Assembly: GCF_902728265.1 (NCBI RefSeq)
Contig: NZ_CACVBR010000001.1
Coordinates: forward strand, 267,326 to 331,325
DNA from: Chryseobacterium potabilaquae
Lineage (GTDB): Bacteria > Bacteroidota > Bacteroidia > Flavobacteriales > Weeksellaceae
DNA length: 64,000 nucleotides
Reading direction: 5' to 3'
Every line of letters starts with the position of its first letter. The stretch's first letter is position 1. Shown piece by piece: positions 48,101 to 54,221 of this stretch. The translations under genes and the position numbers were made by a program. The notes under the pieces are model-generated. The model did no database searches and had not been told where the DNA came from. It was given only the letters and a program-made list of their open reading frames with translations.

Positions 48101-48702
48101 GTAATGTATTTGGGAATAGTATTACATCTATAGATATTGCTGATGTTGGGCTTGATCGTATAAAAAATAGAATTGATACAGAATTAGATTATGCTGATGC
48201 AAATAATAGCTCTGGAGGAGCAAGTACCGATGCATATGGGGATGTATTAAATTGGTTTAATGAAAAGGATAGAGGGCTTTATAAAGTTGCGCAAAATGAT
48301 CCGGGTGTTCCAAAAGGAACTATTAGGATTTATGCTCATGGAAATGTAAAACTGCTCGTTGGTCCAGATGGTATTTCTATTAGAACTCCAGAACAACTTG
48401 ATACAGTTTTAATGGAAAGAAGTCCTACATGGAAAAATTACAGAAAAAACGGAGGTCCTATAAAAATAGAATTGATGTCTTGTAATACTGGTAGAACTAG
48501 TAATGGCATTGCAAGTAGAATTTCGAAAGCTTTTATGTTCTCCACAGTTATTGCCCCTAATAATTATTTTGTTGCTGGGAGAGATGGATCGTGGAGCGGA
48601 GTTGCAAGCCAATATAGATTAGTTAATCCAGGAAAATGGAATTACTTTGTTAATGGACAAAATATAAGAGGAATATATGATAAATACTTTTACAGTAAAT
48701 GA
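42121..48702 (+). CDS. secreted SpvB/RHS polymorphic toxin with possible caspase-like tail
   Basis: 2193 residues. Signal peptide about 1-18. SpvB domain about 55-350 (L-P-Q-G-I-K-K-T-A-P-N-I-S-L-I-Y, G-W-N-L-S-G). Five FG-GAP-like calcium loops (D-F-D-G-D-G-K, N-G-D-G types) near 370, 507, 582, 639 and 706. RHS/YD repeats about 1090-1780, then the RHS core G-R-L-Y-D-P-L-L-R-R-F-L near 1855 and D-P-N-G-E near 1895. After the core comes a variable toxin tail. It contains a Gly-rich hydrophobic stretch, then I-R-I-Y-A-H-G-N (H2073) and I-E-L-M-S-C-N-T-G (C2121). His-Gly and a later Cys after a hydrophobic strand suggest a clan CD (caspase/C80-like) cysteine protease, which is inference. The stop codon overlaps the next gene's ATG (ATGA). 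Confidence 0.87.
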   Translation: MKIFYSIIISCISILGYSQTYQSESKSGKVSSLSGSHIISDPPKEIQSAGAISPQVQNFHDTKGDIEVTKAGQLQYTLAIELPQGIKKTAPNISLIYTSGGQNGLAGYGWNLSGLTSISRVGRNLEKDGITKRVQLDYSDYYSFNGQRLILKSGEYGKDGAEYVTEQYSTIKIKSIGAIIGSTWQGPEYWEVTFDNGSQAWYGSTISGNSQARTPVDYNIVKSKDIHGNYITYNYILDRNVSVISTIQWGGNENKNTPHCNKIEFIFQARPKPETAYIKGVEFSQSKLLESIIVSTNNKQYKKYNVSYKKDLQETAYRYLDKITVFNSKNEEANPVIFTYEKSMDIPNPNIDTWHNTNVVMHDYKTDLFGDFDGDGKLDLIKYHSSTPPHFPQAGLYFYKNIYKDVTYNGPQVYVGNSISEIEFKDAIAVNLKNNNLVSNRQGFVTRKNVINPSTSKSDLELSFYGITDNNEVVLYYKKTIPNASYDRTVGTTQQGTETTVIGLKNIDFNGDGLSELVLRLHDRRCWRTDINNVAKLPFTCKNSKRFYVIDPDEKIPDNQWFYNLSLYNDDNEDPFADYKAGDFNGDGVFDFLKMDQNKKPFLITFQKNDQGRYISYIAPFNPINNEIIKGMWKDGLTGDYNGDGLSDILIPHSDNSELWYLYTSTGNGFKEETRNFEKQHRSRTITRRVDDDISVANPRTFVAFDINNDGKTELISLQSSRYYQKEYNQDNPAQGVKYRVSSGSAVNVLSTFGGGHHPLYSDHTGGTIIYLNSGNIDSILAPWISDKIGLPVDHLAGAMLKKIALISVVPSGGMIPMEWHKYYDISMEGRIKSISQGSITTDVIYKQLDKSVNPGLYEVDKTESYPYVEINQSTGMYVVSQLTQSTTSEKKLKQDFRYRGLTSNILGRGMIGFRKTIRSSWYADGFENTKVWSGIEIDPLNEGIPVKEWSIRTNDETKIFPADISENNTQLLSFKSTSYQIDKILNGQVVTTIPETDKNKVVTVILPKTSKEKDFLTGSISENSISYGEYYLPSQTISKINTTYAVKTSNYLYSNNPSGVGVNYYIGRPTSKTEIVQAYGDTKSGKEEYTYNNNAIKTIKKWNRDNTGYLMETYSYDGFGNITQKVTSNSVDSGVQTTAFQYEASGRFVNKKTDNLGLETGITYNDWGQVVTQTDPLGNTLANTYDNWGKLLTSTTNIEGTTAYEYEKDNNSNVTITQSDSDGNISKIFTNKLGQTYKTLTKTFGQGRFVSKEMEYDLLGRKIKESEPYFEGQSPDQFNNILYDDSVVPAKVTTTSSNGKKTETFVSGLMTTNKELNGYGRTTSKTQDALGNIVHSTDKGGMLRFSYNAAGEQIRAQYTENIVTTKYDSWGRKSEFNDPSNGIYKYEYNGFGQPKKIISPKGTKEYTYNNLGQLVSQKELSTADGGQTTNKTISFTYNDKGLLTSKSGTSKGQPYSSAVSYDSHGRLASSSENSNGKQFIQKGIIYDNKGRIMSYERQLRSSGVISTVQIENVYNPWSGELYQIKDKPTGKILWELKETNNKGQVLKAKLGAAEINNTYDVYGFLTNVNHSSTVKPSILQLSYSFDAVKNELKSRTTGGDFNIIESFDYDDNNRLINWTTPLTGIKPPANRNVYDIKGRITQNDQVGNIKFENTAKIYQPTGMTLNTAGTQNYDNNLIQSVVYNENNDPVFLDGEKGDVAFGYGLTNMRQRVSYGGNFSANGEGKFTKFYSEDGSFEVVKNNVTGKEKHILYIDGTPYESNIVYLKNFEENSGSYKFLHKDYLGSILAISDEAGNKLEQRHFDASGDLTALALENGVPIMMKNIITIFSKNCLIDRGYTSHEHFEEVGIIHMNGRLYDPLLRRFLNADENIQDPYNTQNYNKYGYVLNNPMMYTDPNGEFWWWAAGAIVGGYLNGVKANGSWNPGKWNWEKTWSAVLGGAIGGAAISGTLGNITNNPGAIKSFLPGIVSGGLNSAFTGSNFLSGAIGGIAYTSNVFGNSITSIDIADVGLDRIKNRIDTELDYADANNSSGGASTDAYGDVLNWFNEKDRGLYKVAQNDPGVPKGTIRIYAHGNVKLLVGPDGISIRTPEQLDTVLMERSPTWKNYRKNGGPIKIELMSCNTGRTSNGIASRISKAFMFSTVIAPNNYFVAGRDGSWSGVASQYRLVNPGKWNYFVNGQNIRGIYDKYFYSK

Positions 48703-49265
48703 GAAAAACAATAATTTATTCGGTACTTTTAATTTTCATAATTAGTTGCAATGGCAAGAATAAAAAAAGTATTATGAAGAATACAGATACAAATAATACA
48801 GATTCTATATTAACGGATAAACTTGATACAGCTAAACTTATAATAGATACAGCTTCAGTTTTCAATAAGACCCAAATAGAAGAGTTTAAAAAAAATGTAA
48901 TTAATAAAGGAGACCCTGATTCATTTGTTAAGCTTATAATTCATTATGAAGACAAATCTAATTATAAAGAACTAAACAAGTATGCATTGATAATGGCTGA
49001 TAAATATAATAATGGAGATGGTTATAATCAAGTATTTATAGATATAATTGCAATAAATAACAATAATGAGTATTATGATATTACAGATCTTGCAAAGATA
49101 AGTGAAAAAGCAAAGTTTGAAGCTTTAAAATATTTAAAAAAAGGAGCTTCAATAAATAACATTAATTGTATGTCAATGCTAGCAGAAATTTACAGAAATG
49201 GAATTGGTGTTGAAAAAGATGTTAAAAAAGCTGATAAACTTAAGAAAAAGATGGAAGGTATGTAG
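48699..49265 (+). CDS. Sel1-type lipoprotein, immunity candidate 1
   Basis: 188 residues. Lipoprotein signal peptide with lipobox I-I-S-C (Cys17). A Thr/Asn/Asp-rich linker (about 20-55) leads to a helical domain, and the C-terminal 40 residues match a Sel1 repeat: M-L-A-E-I-Y-R-N-G-I-G-V-E-K-D-V-K-K-A-D-K-L-K-K-K. The start codon overlaps the toxin stop codon by ATGA, giving translational coupling, the classic layout of toxin and immunity genes. Two paralogues follow at 49562 and 51801. As a lipoprotein it would neutralise the toxin at the outer membrane or periplasm, which implies that the toxin acts or is processed there. Confidence 0.8.
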   Translation: MRKTIIYSVLLIFIISCNGKNKKSIMKNTDTNNTDSILTDKLDTAKLIIDTASVFNKTQIEEFKKNVINKGDPDSFVKLIIHYEDKSNYKELNKYALIMADKYNNGDGYNQVFIDIIAINNNNEYYDITDLAKISEKAKFEALKYLKKGASINNINCMSMLAEIYRNGIGVEKDVKKADKLKKKMEGM

Positions 49266-49271
49266 TAGTTT

Positions 49272-49300
49272 AATCCCGCTGTTTTTGGCGGGATTTTTTA
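49272..49300 (+). terminator. terminator of immunity gene 1
   Basis: An 8 bp stem (aatcccgc 49272-49279 with gcgggatt 49288-49295) followed by T-rich sequence. The same hairpin occurs after immunity copy 2. Confidence 0.88.
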
Positions 49301-49318
49301 TAATTACAAAAAAAGAGT

Positions 49319-49565
49319 CTATAAAAATAGAATTGATGTTTTGTAATACTGGTAGAACTAGGGATGGTATTTCAAGTAGAATTTCGAAGGCTTTTATGTT
49401 CTCTATAATTATTACCCCTAATAATTATTTTGTTGCCGGGAGAGATGGATCGTGGAGCGGAGTTGCAATTCAATATAGGTTATAGTTAATCCAGGAAAAT
49501 GGAATTACTTTGTTAATGGACAAAATATAAGAGGAATATATGATAAATACTTTTACAAAAAATGA
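49319..49565 (+). pseudogene. decayed toxin tail, copy 2
   Basis: Matches the last 80 codons of the RHS toxin (48458-48702) with an offset of 861-863 bp. The Cys motif is present as M-F-C-N-T-G. A 2 nt insertion after the position equal to Q-Y-R-L shifts the frame and creates a stop, so it cannot make a complete tail. There is no start codon or RHS core. The final ATGA overlap with the following immunity gene is kept. It is a displaced orphan toxin tip. Confidence 0.85.
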
Positions 49566-50128
49566 GAAAAACAATAATTTATTCAGTACTTTTAATTTTC
49601 ATAATTAGTTGCAATGATAAGAATAAAAAAAGTATTATGGAAAATACAGACACAAATAATACAAATTCTATATTACCAGATAAACCTGATACAGCTAAAA
49701 TTATAATAGATACAGCTTCAGCTTTCAATAAATCACAAATAGAAGAATTTAAAAAAAATGTCATTAGCCAGGGAGATCCTGATTCATTTGTTAAGCTTAT
49801 AATCCATTATGGAGATCTTTCCGATTATAAAGAGTTATATAAGTATGCTATTATTATGGCAAATGAATATAATAGTGGAGATGGATGTAATATGACTTTT
49901 GAATCTATAATTGCAATGAATAACAATAATGAATATTATGATATTACAGATTTAGCAAAAATAAATGAAAAGGCAAAGTTCGAAGCACTAAAATACCTAG
50001 AAAAGGGAGCTAAACTGAATGACATTAACTGTATGGCTAAATTACAAGACATTTACAGAAATGGAATTGGTGTTGAAAAAGATGTTAAGAAAGCTGATAA
50101 AATTAAGAAAAAGATAGAAGGAATGTAG
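49562..50128 (+). CDS. Sel1-type lipoprotein, immunity candidate 2
   Basis: 188-residue paralogue of the protein at 48699-49265: same lipoprotein signal (I-I-S-C-N), same linker and C-terminal Sel1 repeat (D-I-Y-R-N-G-I-G-V-E-K-D-V-K-K-A). Most differences fall in the middle domain (about residues 70-135), as expected if that part recognises different toxin variants. Its ATG still overlaps the TGA of a broken toxin tail. It probably protects against the toxin of related strains, since no matching intact toxin gene remains here. Confidence 0.78.
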   Translation: MRKTIIYSVLLIFIISCNDKNKKSIMENTDTNNTNSILPDKPDTAKIIIDTASAFNKSQIEEFKKNVISQGDPDSFVKLIIHYGDLSDYKELYKYAIIMANEYNSGDGCNMTFESIIAMNNNNEYYDITDLAKINEKAKFEALKYLEKGAKLNDINCMAKLQDIYRNGIGVEKDVKKADKIKKKIEGM

Positions 50129-50134
50129 TAGTTT

Positions 50135-50164
50135 AATCCCGCTGTTTTTGGCGGGATTTTTTAT
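50135..50164 (+). terminator. terminator of immunity gene 2
   Basis: An 8 bp stem (50135-50142 with 50151-50158) and T-run, identical to the hairpin after immunity gene 1. Confidence 0.88.
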
Positions 50165-50217
50165 AGAATGACTAGTCCTGAAAAAGTTGACTAAGTTTGA
50201 TAATTTAAAATAGAATT

Positions 50218-50376
50218 AAAGCTGCTATTAAGGCTGACAAAACTTTAGAAGTTATCGAGATCGGAGCCGAAAAGGCTTTTAATTATTTAAAAATAAACTG
50301 GAAGAAATTTACAAAGGATTACATTAAATATGAATACATTAAAATATATAGAAAGTTATCGGAATTTTATTCTTGA
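50218..50376 (+). pseudogene. toxin-tail remnant upstream of the DUF6896-like start, copy 1
   Basis: An open stretch reading K-A-A-I-K-A-D-K-T-L-E-V-I-E-I-G-A-E-K-A-F-N-Y, ending in TGA at 50374-50376, without start codon or RHS core. It overlaps the ATG at 50330. The second copy (52455-52564) has lost one base and runs into the immunity frame. This is best read as the leftover C-terminus of a different RHS toxin whose partner is the DUF6896-like gene. Confidence 0.5.
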
Positions 50377-50903
50377 GTTTGATGCTTCAATAAAATATCA
50401 TTTCTTTTTTGGTGGAAATAGGTATTTTGTAGAACATCAAGCTTATAGTCCAACTGACGAACATATGATGAATGAATACGTGAATACTGCTGCAGGAACT
50501 TTAGTTGAAGGTTTTACAGATAAATTAATAGGTAGAGGAATTCGGACTATTACCACTGAGGGAAAGTATATTAACTTAGCGAGTTCAAGAAGAACTGCTC
50601 ATATTATTACAGGAGATGCTACTGGAGGAGGACATGCTAGGTTTGGAAGTTTAAAAAGTTTTAGAAACGGATTAACGGGTTCTAAGTATGTTTCCTGCTA
50701 ACTGGAGTAATTCTAAAATTATGCATGCGGTATCGGATGTAGCTGTAAACAATCAATGGGTACAACAAACAGGCCGAATTGGATCAATGTTTACTAGGAG
50801 TGAGCAACCAGTAAGATTTGTTGTAGAAGGGTCATATCAGGGGACAAAAATTAGAGTAATTACTACTCATACGGAAATCATAACTGCTTTTCCAATTCAT
50901 TAA
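50330..50903 (+). pseudogene. EndoU nuclease toxin tail, frameshifted and fused to an immunity start
   Basis: The first 22 codons (50330-50395) are the start of a DUF6896-like gene, identical except for one residue to 52565-52630. The sequence then switches to an RHS toxin tail: a linker, followed by the bacterial EndoU domain A-H-I-I-T-G-D-A-T-G-G-G-H-A with both expected active-site His. Near 50682-50688 one extra base shifts the frame and a stop follows at 50699-50701. The remainder continues from 50688 in another frame as F-P-A-N-W-S-N-S-K-I-M-H-A-V-S-D-V-A through I-T-A-F-P-I-H, the family's end. EndoU toxins cleave RNA. This copy should be inactive unless the extra base is an error. Confidence 0.82.
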
Positions 50904-50913
50904 TTAATATAAT

Positions 50914-51234
50914 ATGAAGACATTAACAAATACTTTATTAAGACTAATAGAAATTGCTAGCATAATAGGATTAAATGACAACGACGTAAAAAATGCAAAA
51001 GACTATTTAATGCACAATGAATTTGGATTATGCTATGACACAATAATAACACAAATATATGAATATGATATAGAAATAGATATTAAATTTTATCAATTTA
51101 TAACTAAAATTGGAAATTTATTAAATTTAACTCATGAAAATTATTTTTTCATGAAAGAATTAATAAGCGATGAGAATAATATCCCTAAGAGTATAAAAAG
51201 TGAACTTGCAAAAATTATTGCAAGTTTGGAATAA
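50914..51234 (+). CDS. MafI-like immunity protein
   Basis: 106 residues, cytoplasmic, all-helical. It lies 10 nt after the EndoU toxin remnant. Its features L-R-L-I-E-I-A-S, D-V-K-N-A-K-D-Y-L-M-H-N-E-F-G-L-C-Y-D-T-I-I-T-Q-I and a C-terminal helical stretch resemble the MafI family, which neutralises EndoU-type MafB toxins in Neisseria. The pairing with an EndoU domain supports the call. The gene is intact although its toxin is broken, so it may act as an orphan immunity gene against incoming EndoU toxins. Confidence 0.72.
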   Translation: MKTLTNTLLRLIEIASIIGLNDNDVKNAKDYLMHNEFGLCYDTIITQIYEYDIEIDIKFYQFITKIGNLLNLTHENYFFMKELISDENNIPKSIKSELAKIIASLE

Positions 51235-51604
51235 TTGATAAGTTCTCAATTCCTAATGGAGAGAATTTTAATAGCAAAATTGCAAAATGCATTATTGTGA
51301 TACTCATATTACTACTAAATATCGAATGATAGTTATCGAGACTTTAGAAGAATGGCAAAATAGAAGATAATCAGTTTACTATTTAAAAAGAAATTAAAGT
51401 ATAATAAAAACTTATAATGTTTAATGGATATTTCAACAGAAAAAGACACAATTAGATTTGGTAATCAATTATGATGAAAAGTAGATTAAGTTGAAAGAAA
51501 TATAGAAAATCAAATAATCTTATAAGGCTGTTTTACAAGTAGTAAAACGGCCTTTTATACAAATTTCCTTATACAAAACTATACTATCTATTTTTATATA
51601 AGGG
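51235..51604. other. gene-poor region with a terminator
   Basis: 370 nt of AT-rich sequence with no convincing gene, only short broken frames. A hairpin terminator is at 51524-51554. The region looks like the decayed end of an earlier cassette. Confidence 0.5.
51524..51554 (+). terminator. hairpin terminator
   Basis: A 13 bp stem with one G-U pair (51524-51536 with 51542-51554), 5 nt loop, then tta-rich sequence. It lies 290 nt downstream of the MafI-like gene, possibly at the end of a lost gene. Confidence 0.65.
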
Positions 51605-51804
51605 TAAATACTGATACAAATGGAGTCGAAAACTTTTATGTTCCCTACAGTTATTATCCTAATAATTATCTCATCGCTGGAAAAGATGGATAATGGAGCG
51701 GAATTGCAAGTCAATATAGGTTAGTTAATCCAGGAAAATGGAATTACTTTGTCAATGGACAAAATATAAGAGGAATATATGATAAATACTTTTACAGAAA
51801 ATGA
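51605..51804 (+). pseudogene. decayed toxin tail, copy 3
   Basis: Aligns with the last 65 codons of the RHS toxin and with tail copy 2. The catalytic-Cys region is degraded, and a TAA replaces the Ser codon in the G-R-D-G-S-W-S-G motif. The last 25 codons up to the ATGA junction are well kept. It is inactive and has no start. Confidence 0.8.
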
Positions 51805-52364
51805 GAAAAACAATAATTTATTCAGTACTTTTAATTTTCATAATTAGTTGCAATGGTAAGAATAAAAAAAGTATTATGGAAAATACAGATACAAATAATA
51901 CAAATTCTATATTACCAGATAAACCTGATACAGCTAAAATTATAATAGATACAGCTTCAGCTTTCAATAAGTCCCAAATAGAAGAGTTTAAAAAAAATGT
52001 AATTAAAAAAGGTGATCAAGATTCATTTGTTAGACTTGTTATTCATTATGGCAATCTTTCCAATTATGAAGAACAATATAAATACGCTCTTATTATGGCA
52101 AACAAGTATAATAATGGAGACGGTTGTAATATAGTATTTATGAGTATAATTGCAATGAATAATAATAACCATTTTAATATTAATGCCTTAGCAATACTTA
52201 ATAAAAAGGCAAAGTCGGAAGCTTTAAGATATTTAGAAAAAGGAGCTAAATTAAATGATATTAATTGTATGTCAATGCTAGCAGAAATTTACAGAAATGG
52301 AATTGGTGTTGAAAAAGATGTTAAAAAAGCTGATAAACTTAAGAAAAAGATGGAAGGTATGTAG
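51801..52364 (+). CDS. Sel1-type lipoprotein, immunity candidate 3
   Basis: 187-residue third paralogue of the 48699 and 49562 genes. Lipobox I-I-S-C-N, Asn/Thr-rich linker and a C-terminal Sel1 repeat identical to copy 1 (S-M-L-A-E-I-Y-R-N-G-I-G-V-E-K-D-V-K-K-A-D). The middle (about 75-140) differs from both others, with N-N-N-H-F-N-I-N-A-L in place of N-N-N-E-Y-Y-D-I-T-D-L. So N- and C-termini are kept while the centre varies. The start overlaps the TGA of tail copy 3. The hairpin after it (52371-52395) is degenerate. Confidence 0.78.
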   Translation: MRKTIIYSVLLIFIISCNGKNKKSIMENTDTNNTNSILPDKPDTAKIIIDTASAFNKSQIEEFKKNVIKKGDQDSFVRLVIHYGNLSNYEEQYKYALIMANKYNNGDGCNIVFMSIIAMNNNNHFNINALAILNKKAKSEALRYLEKGAKLNDINCMSMLAEIYRNGIGVEKDVKKADKLKKKMEGM

Positions 52365-52370
52365 TAGTTT

Positions 52371-52398
52371 AAGACCGCTATTTTTAGCAGTATTTTTT
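52371..52398 (+). terminator. degenerate terminator of immunity gene 3
   Basis: The counterpart of the hairpins after copies 1 and 2, but mutated (gaccgcta ... tagcagt) and with a weaker stem; the T-run is kept. Confidence 0.5.
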
Positions 52399-52454
52399 AT
52401 AGAATGACTAGTCCTGAAAAAGTTGACTAAGTTTGATAGTTTAAAATAGAATTA

Positions 52455-52564
52455 AAGCTGCTATTAAGGCTGACAAAAATTTAGAAGTTATCGAGAGCGG
52501 AGCCGAAAAGGCTTTTAATTATTTAAAAATAAACTGGAAGAAATGTACAAAGGATACATTAAAT
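52455..52564 (+). pseudogene. toxin-tail remnant upstream of the DUF6896-like gene, copy 2
   Basis: Counterpart of 50218-50376, reading K-A-A-I-K-A-D-K-N-L-E-V-I-E-S-G-A-E-K-A-F-N-Y. A one-base deletion places it in frame with the following immunity ATG. There is no start codon. Confidence 0.5.
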
Positions 52565-52963
52565 ATGAATACATTAAAATATATAGAAAGTTATCGGAAT
52601 TTTATTCTTGAGTTTGAAGCTTCAATAAAAAAAGAATATGGCATAAATGATAATATTTACAATTATTTAAATGTTCTTTTTGAAAGAAAGGGAAATTTAG
52701 GACGATATGAGTATCTCTTTCATGGAGCAGGATGTAGAATTATGAGTAAAGGTATAATATGTGAATATGATTTTTTAGATTATGATGGAAATACCCAATA
52801 CCAATTTTCTGTATGGAAATTAAAAACTTTTATCGAAAGTTTTTACGATAAAAATATAGACCAGTCAGCTCTAAAAGAGTCATTAGATACTCTTGTGGTA
52901 AACAATAAGTTAAAAAAATTAGTAATTGAAGGTAGAGTTTTTGATATTTATTTAATTGAATAA
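52565..52963 (+). CDS. DUF6896-like immunity candidate
   Basis: 132 residues, no signal peptide. The segment Y-E-Y-L-F-H-G-A-G-C-R-I near residue 52 and C-E-Y-D-F-L-D-Y-D-G near 69, followed by F-S-V-W-K-L-K-T-F, resemble DUF6896 proteins found next to RHS toxin genes; the name is from memory and not certain. The frame is open upstream through the toxin remnant, but the ATG matches the start used in the truncated copy at 50330. It follows a dead toxin tail, so it is probably an orphan immunity gene acting in the cytoplasm. Confidence 0.65.
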   Translation: MNTLKYIESYRNFILEFEASIKKEYGINDNIYNYLNVLFERKGNLGRYEYLFHGAGCRIMSKGIICEYDFLDYDGNTQYQFSVWKLKTFIESFYDKNIDQSALKESLDTLVVNNKLKKLVIEGRVFDIYLIE

Positions 52964-53046
52964 GTTCATCTAATCCCATGTTTAAGAATAAAACAGATTG
53001 GATACCGAGTATTTAAATAAAATGAACACAACCAAATATTTATTAT

Positions 53047-53133
53047 TAAGAGCTTTGAAACTGAGCCGAGAAAGGAATATAATATCCCGATAAATTATAA
53101 TATAATCGCCCGGATATAAATATACATTACAAG
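53047..53133 (+). pseudogene. possible toxin-tail remnant
   Basis: A short frame reads I-I-K-S-F-E-T-E-P-R-K-E-Y-N-I-P-I-N-Y-N-I-I and stops at a TAA just before the next gene. The E-x-E-P-x-K-E-Y-N-I-P style resembles ends of RHS tips. Too short to be sure. Confidence 0.3.
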
Positions 53134-53796
53134 ATGGATACTAACATTTATTATATTCCCGAACATGAAGGAATATTAATTACAAGCAATTTCGCGGAAA
53201 TACAGAAATGGATGAATTTAGGAGTAAACCCCAAAGTCGAATATATACCAATATCCATTTCCGATTTAAATAAATACACTTTTAAAGGCATCGGTTTTGA
53301 AAAAGTAAGTAATGAATACTTTCAAAGTATAAAAGAAATATTTTCCGAATACAAATTCGATGACGTTTGTTTTCATGAATCAACTGTCGATTTATCTGAT
53401 GTAATATTTGATGTGAGACACTTTGTTATAGGCGATAAATCTAATATCAATTTATCAGAGAAGAATTTTAAAAATCTTGAAGAAGTCACTTTTCTCTCAT
53501 TAAAAACCTTTAAAGGAAAGATTGTAACAAAGCTTAATTCAGTCAAGAAAATAGTGTTATGGTTTGAAAATAAAAAAGGGAACACTCTACTCTCACATTT
53601 TCCTAGATTAAAGGAATTGCATATTTTTAATGGAAGTGAAGTTGAATTAGATTTAGTGGAAAATAAAGATATTGAAAATCTAAGATTAGGTAATTTACCC
53701 AAGTTAGAGAAAATTATTTTTAATTCTGAGACCGTAATTAAAAAAGCAATAATAGAGAATTGTAAAAAACTAGATACTAGCGAATTACCTAAATAG
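53134..53796 (+). CDS. LRR-like immunity candidate
   Basis: 220 residues, no signal peptide. The N-terminal half is mixed alpha/beta. From about residue 85 it has short strand-turn units (I-F-D-V-R-H-F-V-I-G, L-E-E-V-T-F-L-S-L, V-K-K-I-V-L-W-F, L-K-E-L-H-I-F-N, I-E-N-L-R-L-G-N-L-P-K-L-E-K-I) that resemble irregular leucine-rich repeats. Position at the end of an immunity array and after a short dead toxin-like stretch suggests that it is an immunity protein. No precise family is recognised. Confidence 0.6.
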   Translation: MDTNIYYIPEHEGILITSNFAEIQKWMNLGVNPKVEYIPISISDLNKYTFKGIGFEKVSNEYFQSIKEIFSEYKFDDVCFHESTVDLSDVIFDVRHFVIGDKSNINLSEKNFKNLEEVTFLSLKTFKGKIVTKLNSVKKIVLWFENKKGNTLLSHFPRLKELHIFNGSEVELDLVENKDIENLRLGNLPKLEKIIFNSETVIKKAIIENCKKLDTSELPK

Positions 53797-53806
53797 TATA
53801 CTTATT

Positions 53807-54160
53807 ATGAAATCAACTGGAAACTCTCATATTGATAATCTAATTTTTGATCTAAAAAGTAACATGGAAGGGTATATGATAGAATTCGAGCCTTCATATA
53901 CACAAAACGACATTAATGAGTGTATCGCTTTACTATTTGAATATGTAATTGAAATTTTCAAAACAAAATTGAAAAATGAAGCAATGGGACTTGTAAAGTC
54001 TACAATTCTTAGTCTTAATAATTTAAATGATAGATGTGATGGCTCTTTAATTGAAACTAATGAAAGAGAGCAAATTGCCGAGATAGTTATTTTGGCAAGT
54101 CATGAAATGGGATACAACTCCGTGGATGAAGATATTACAGAAGAATGGAGAGATTTTTAA
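53807..54160 (+). CDS. conserved small protein at the end of the immunity array
   Basis: 117 residues, cytoplasmic, helical. It contains N-S-H-I-D-N-L-I, Y-T-Q-N-D-I-N-E-C-I-A-L-L, and a C-terminal E-R-E-Q-I-A-E-I-V-I-L-A-S-H-E-M-G-Y with D-E-D-I-T-E-E-W-R-D. I recall similar proteins in other Bacteroidota, often near RHS loci, but no function is known to me. It starts 10 nt after the preceding gene and is the last gene before the right 41 bp repeat. Confidence 0.6.
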   Translation: MKSTGNSHIDNLIFDLKSNMEGYMIEFEPSYTQNDINECIALLFEYVIEIFKTKLKNEAMGLVKSTILSLNNLNDRCDGSLIETNEREQIAEIVILASHEMGYNSVDEDITEEWRDF

Positions 54161-54221
54161 GAATTATAAGTTTGTCAGATCTAATAAAAAAAATTCCCTA
54201 AAGAAAAGATACGTCTAATTG

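Larger units (their letters stand above)
49440..50395. repeat. tandem repeat unit (tail, immunity, spacer), copy 1
   Basis: This segment and about 51680-52630 align throughout (offset 2235-2240): end of toxin tail, Sel1 lipoprotein, terminator region, spacer with a second toxin remnant, and first 22 codons of a DUF6896-like gene. The copies differ by scattered substitutions and small indels. Confidence 0.85.
51680..52630. repeat. tandem repeat unit (tail, immunity, spacer), copy 2
   Basis: Second copy of 49440-50395. Here the DUF6896-like gene continues intact, whereas in copy 1 it is interrupted at codon 22 by the EndoU/MafI segment. Confidence 0.85.

Noticed and set aside
49198..49485. 95-codon frame spanning the end of immunity gene 1 and the dead toxin tail
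   Set aside because: It joins an out-of-frame part of the immunity gene with the tail remnant across a terminator and is not a gene.
40503..54221. Search for an integrase or excisionase inside the island
   Set aside because: No tyrosine or serine recombinase motif is visible; mobility, if any, would depend on genes elsewhere.
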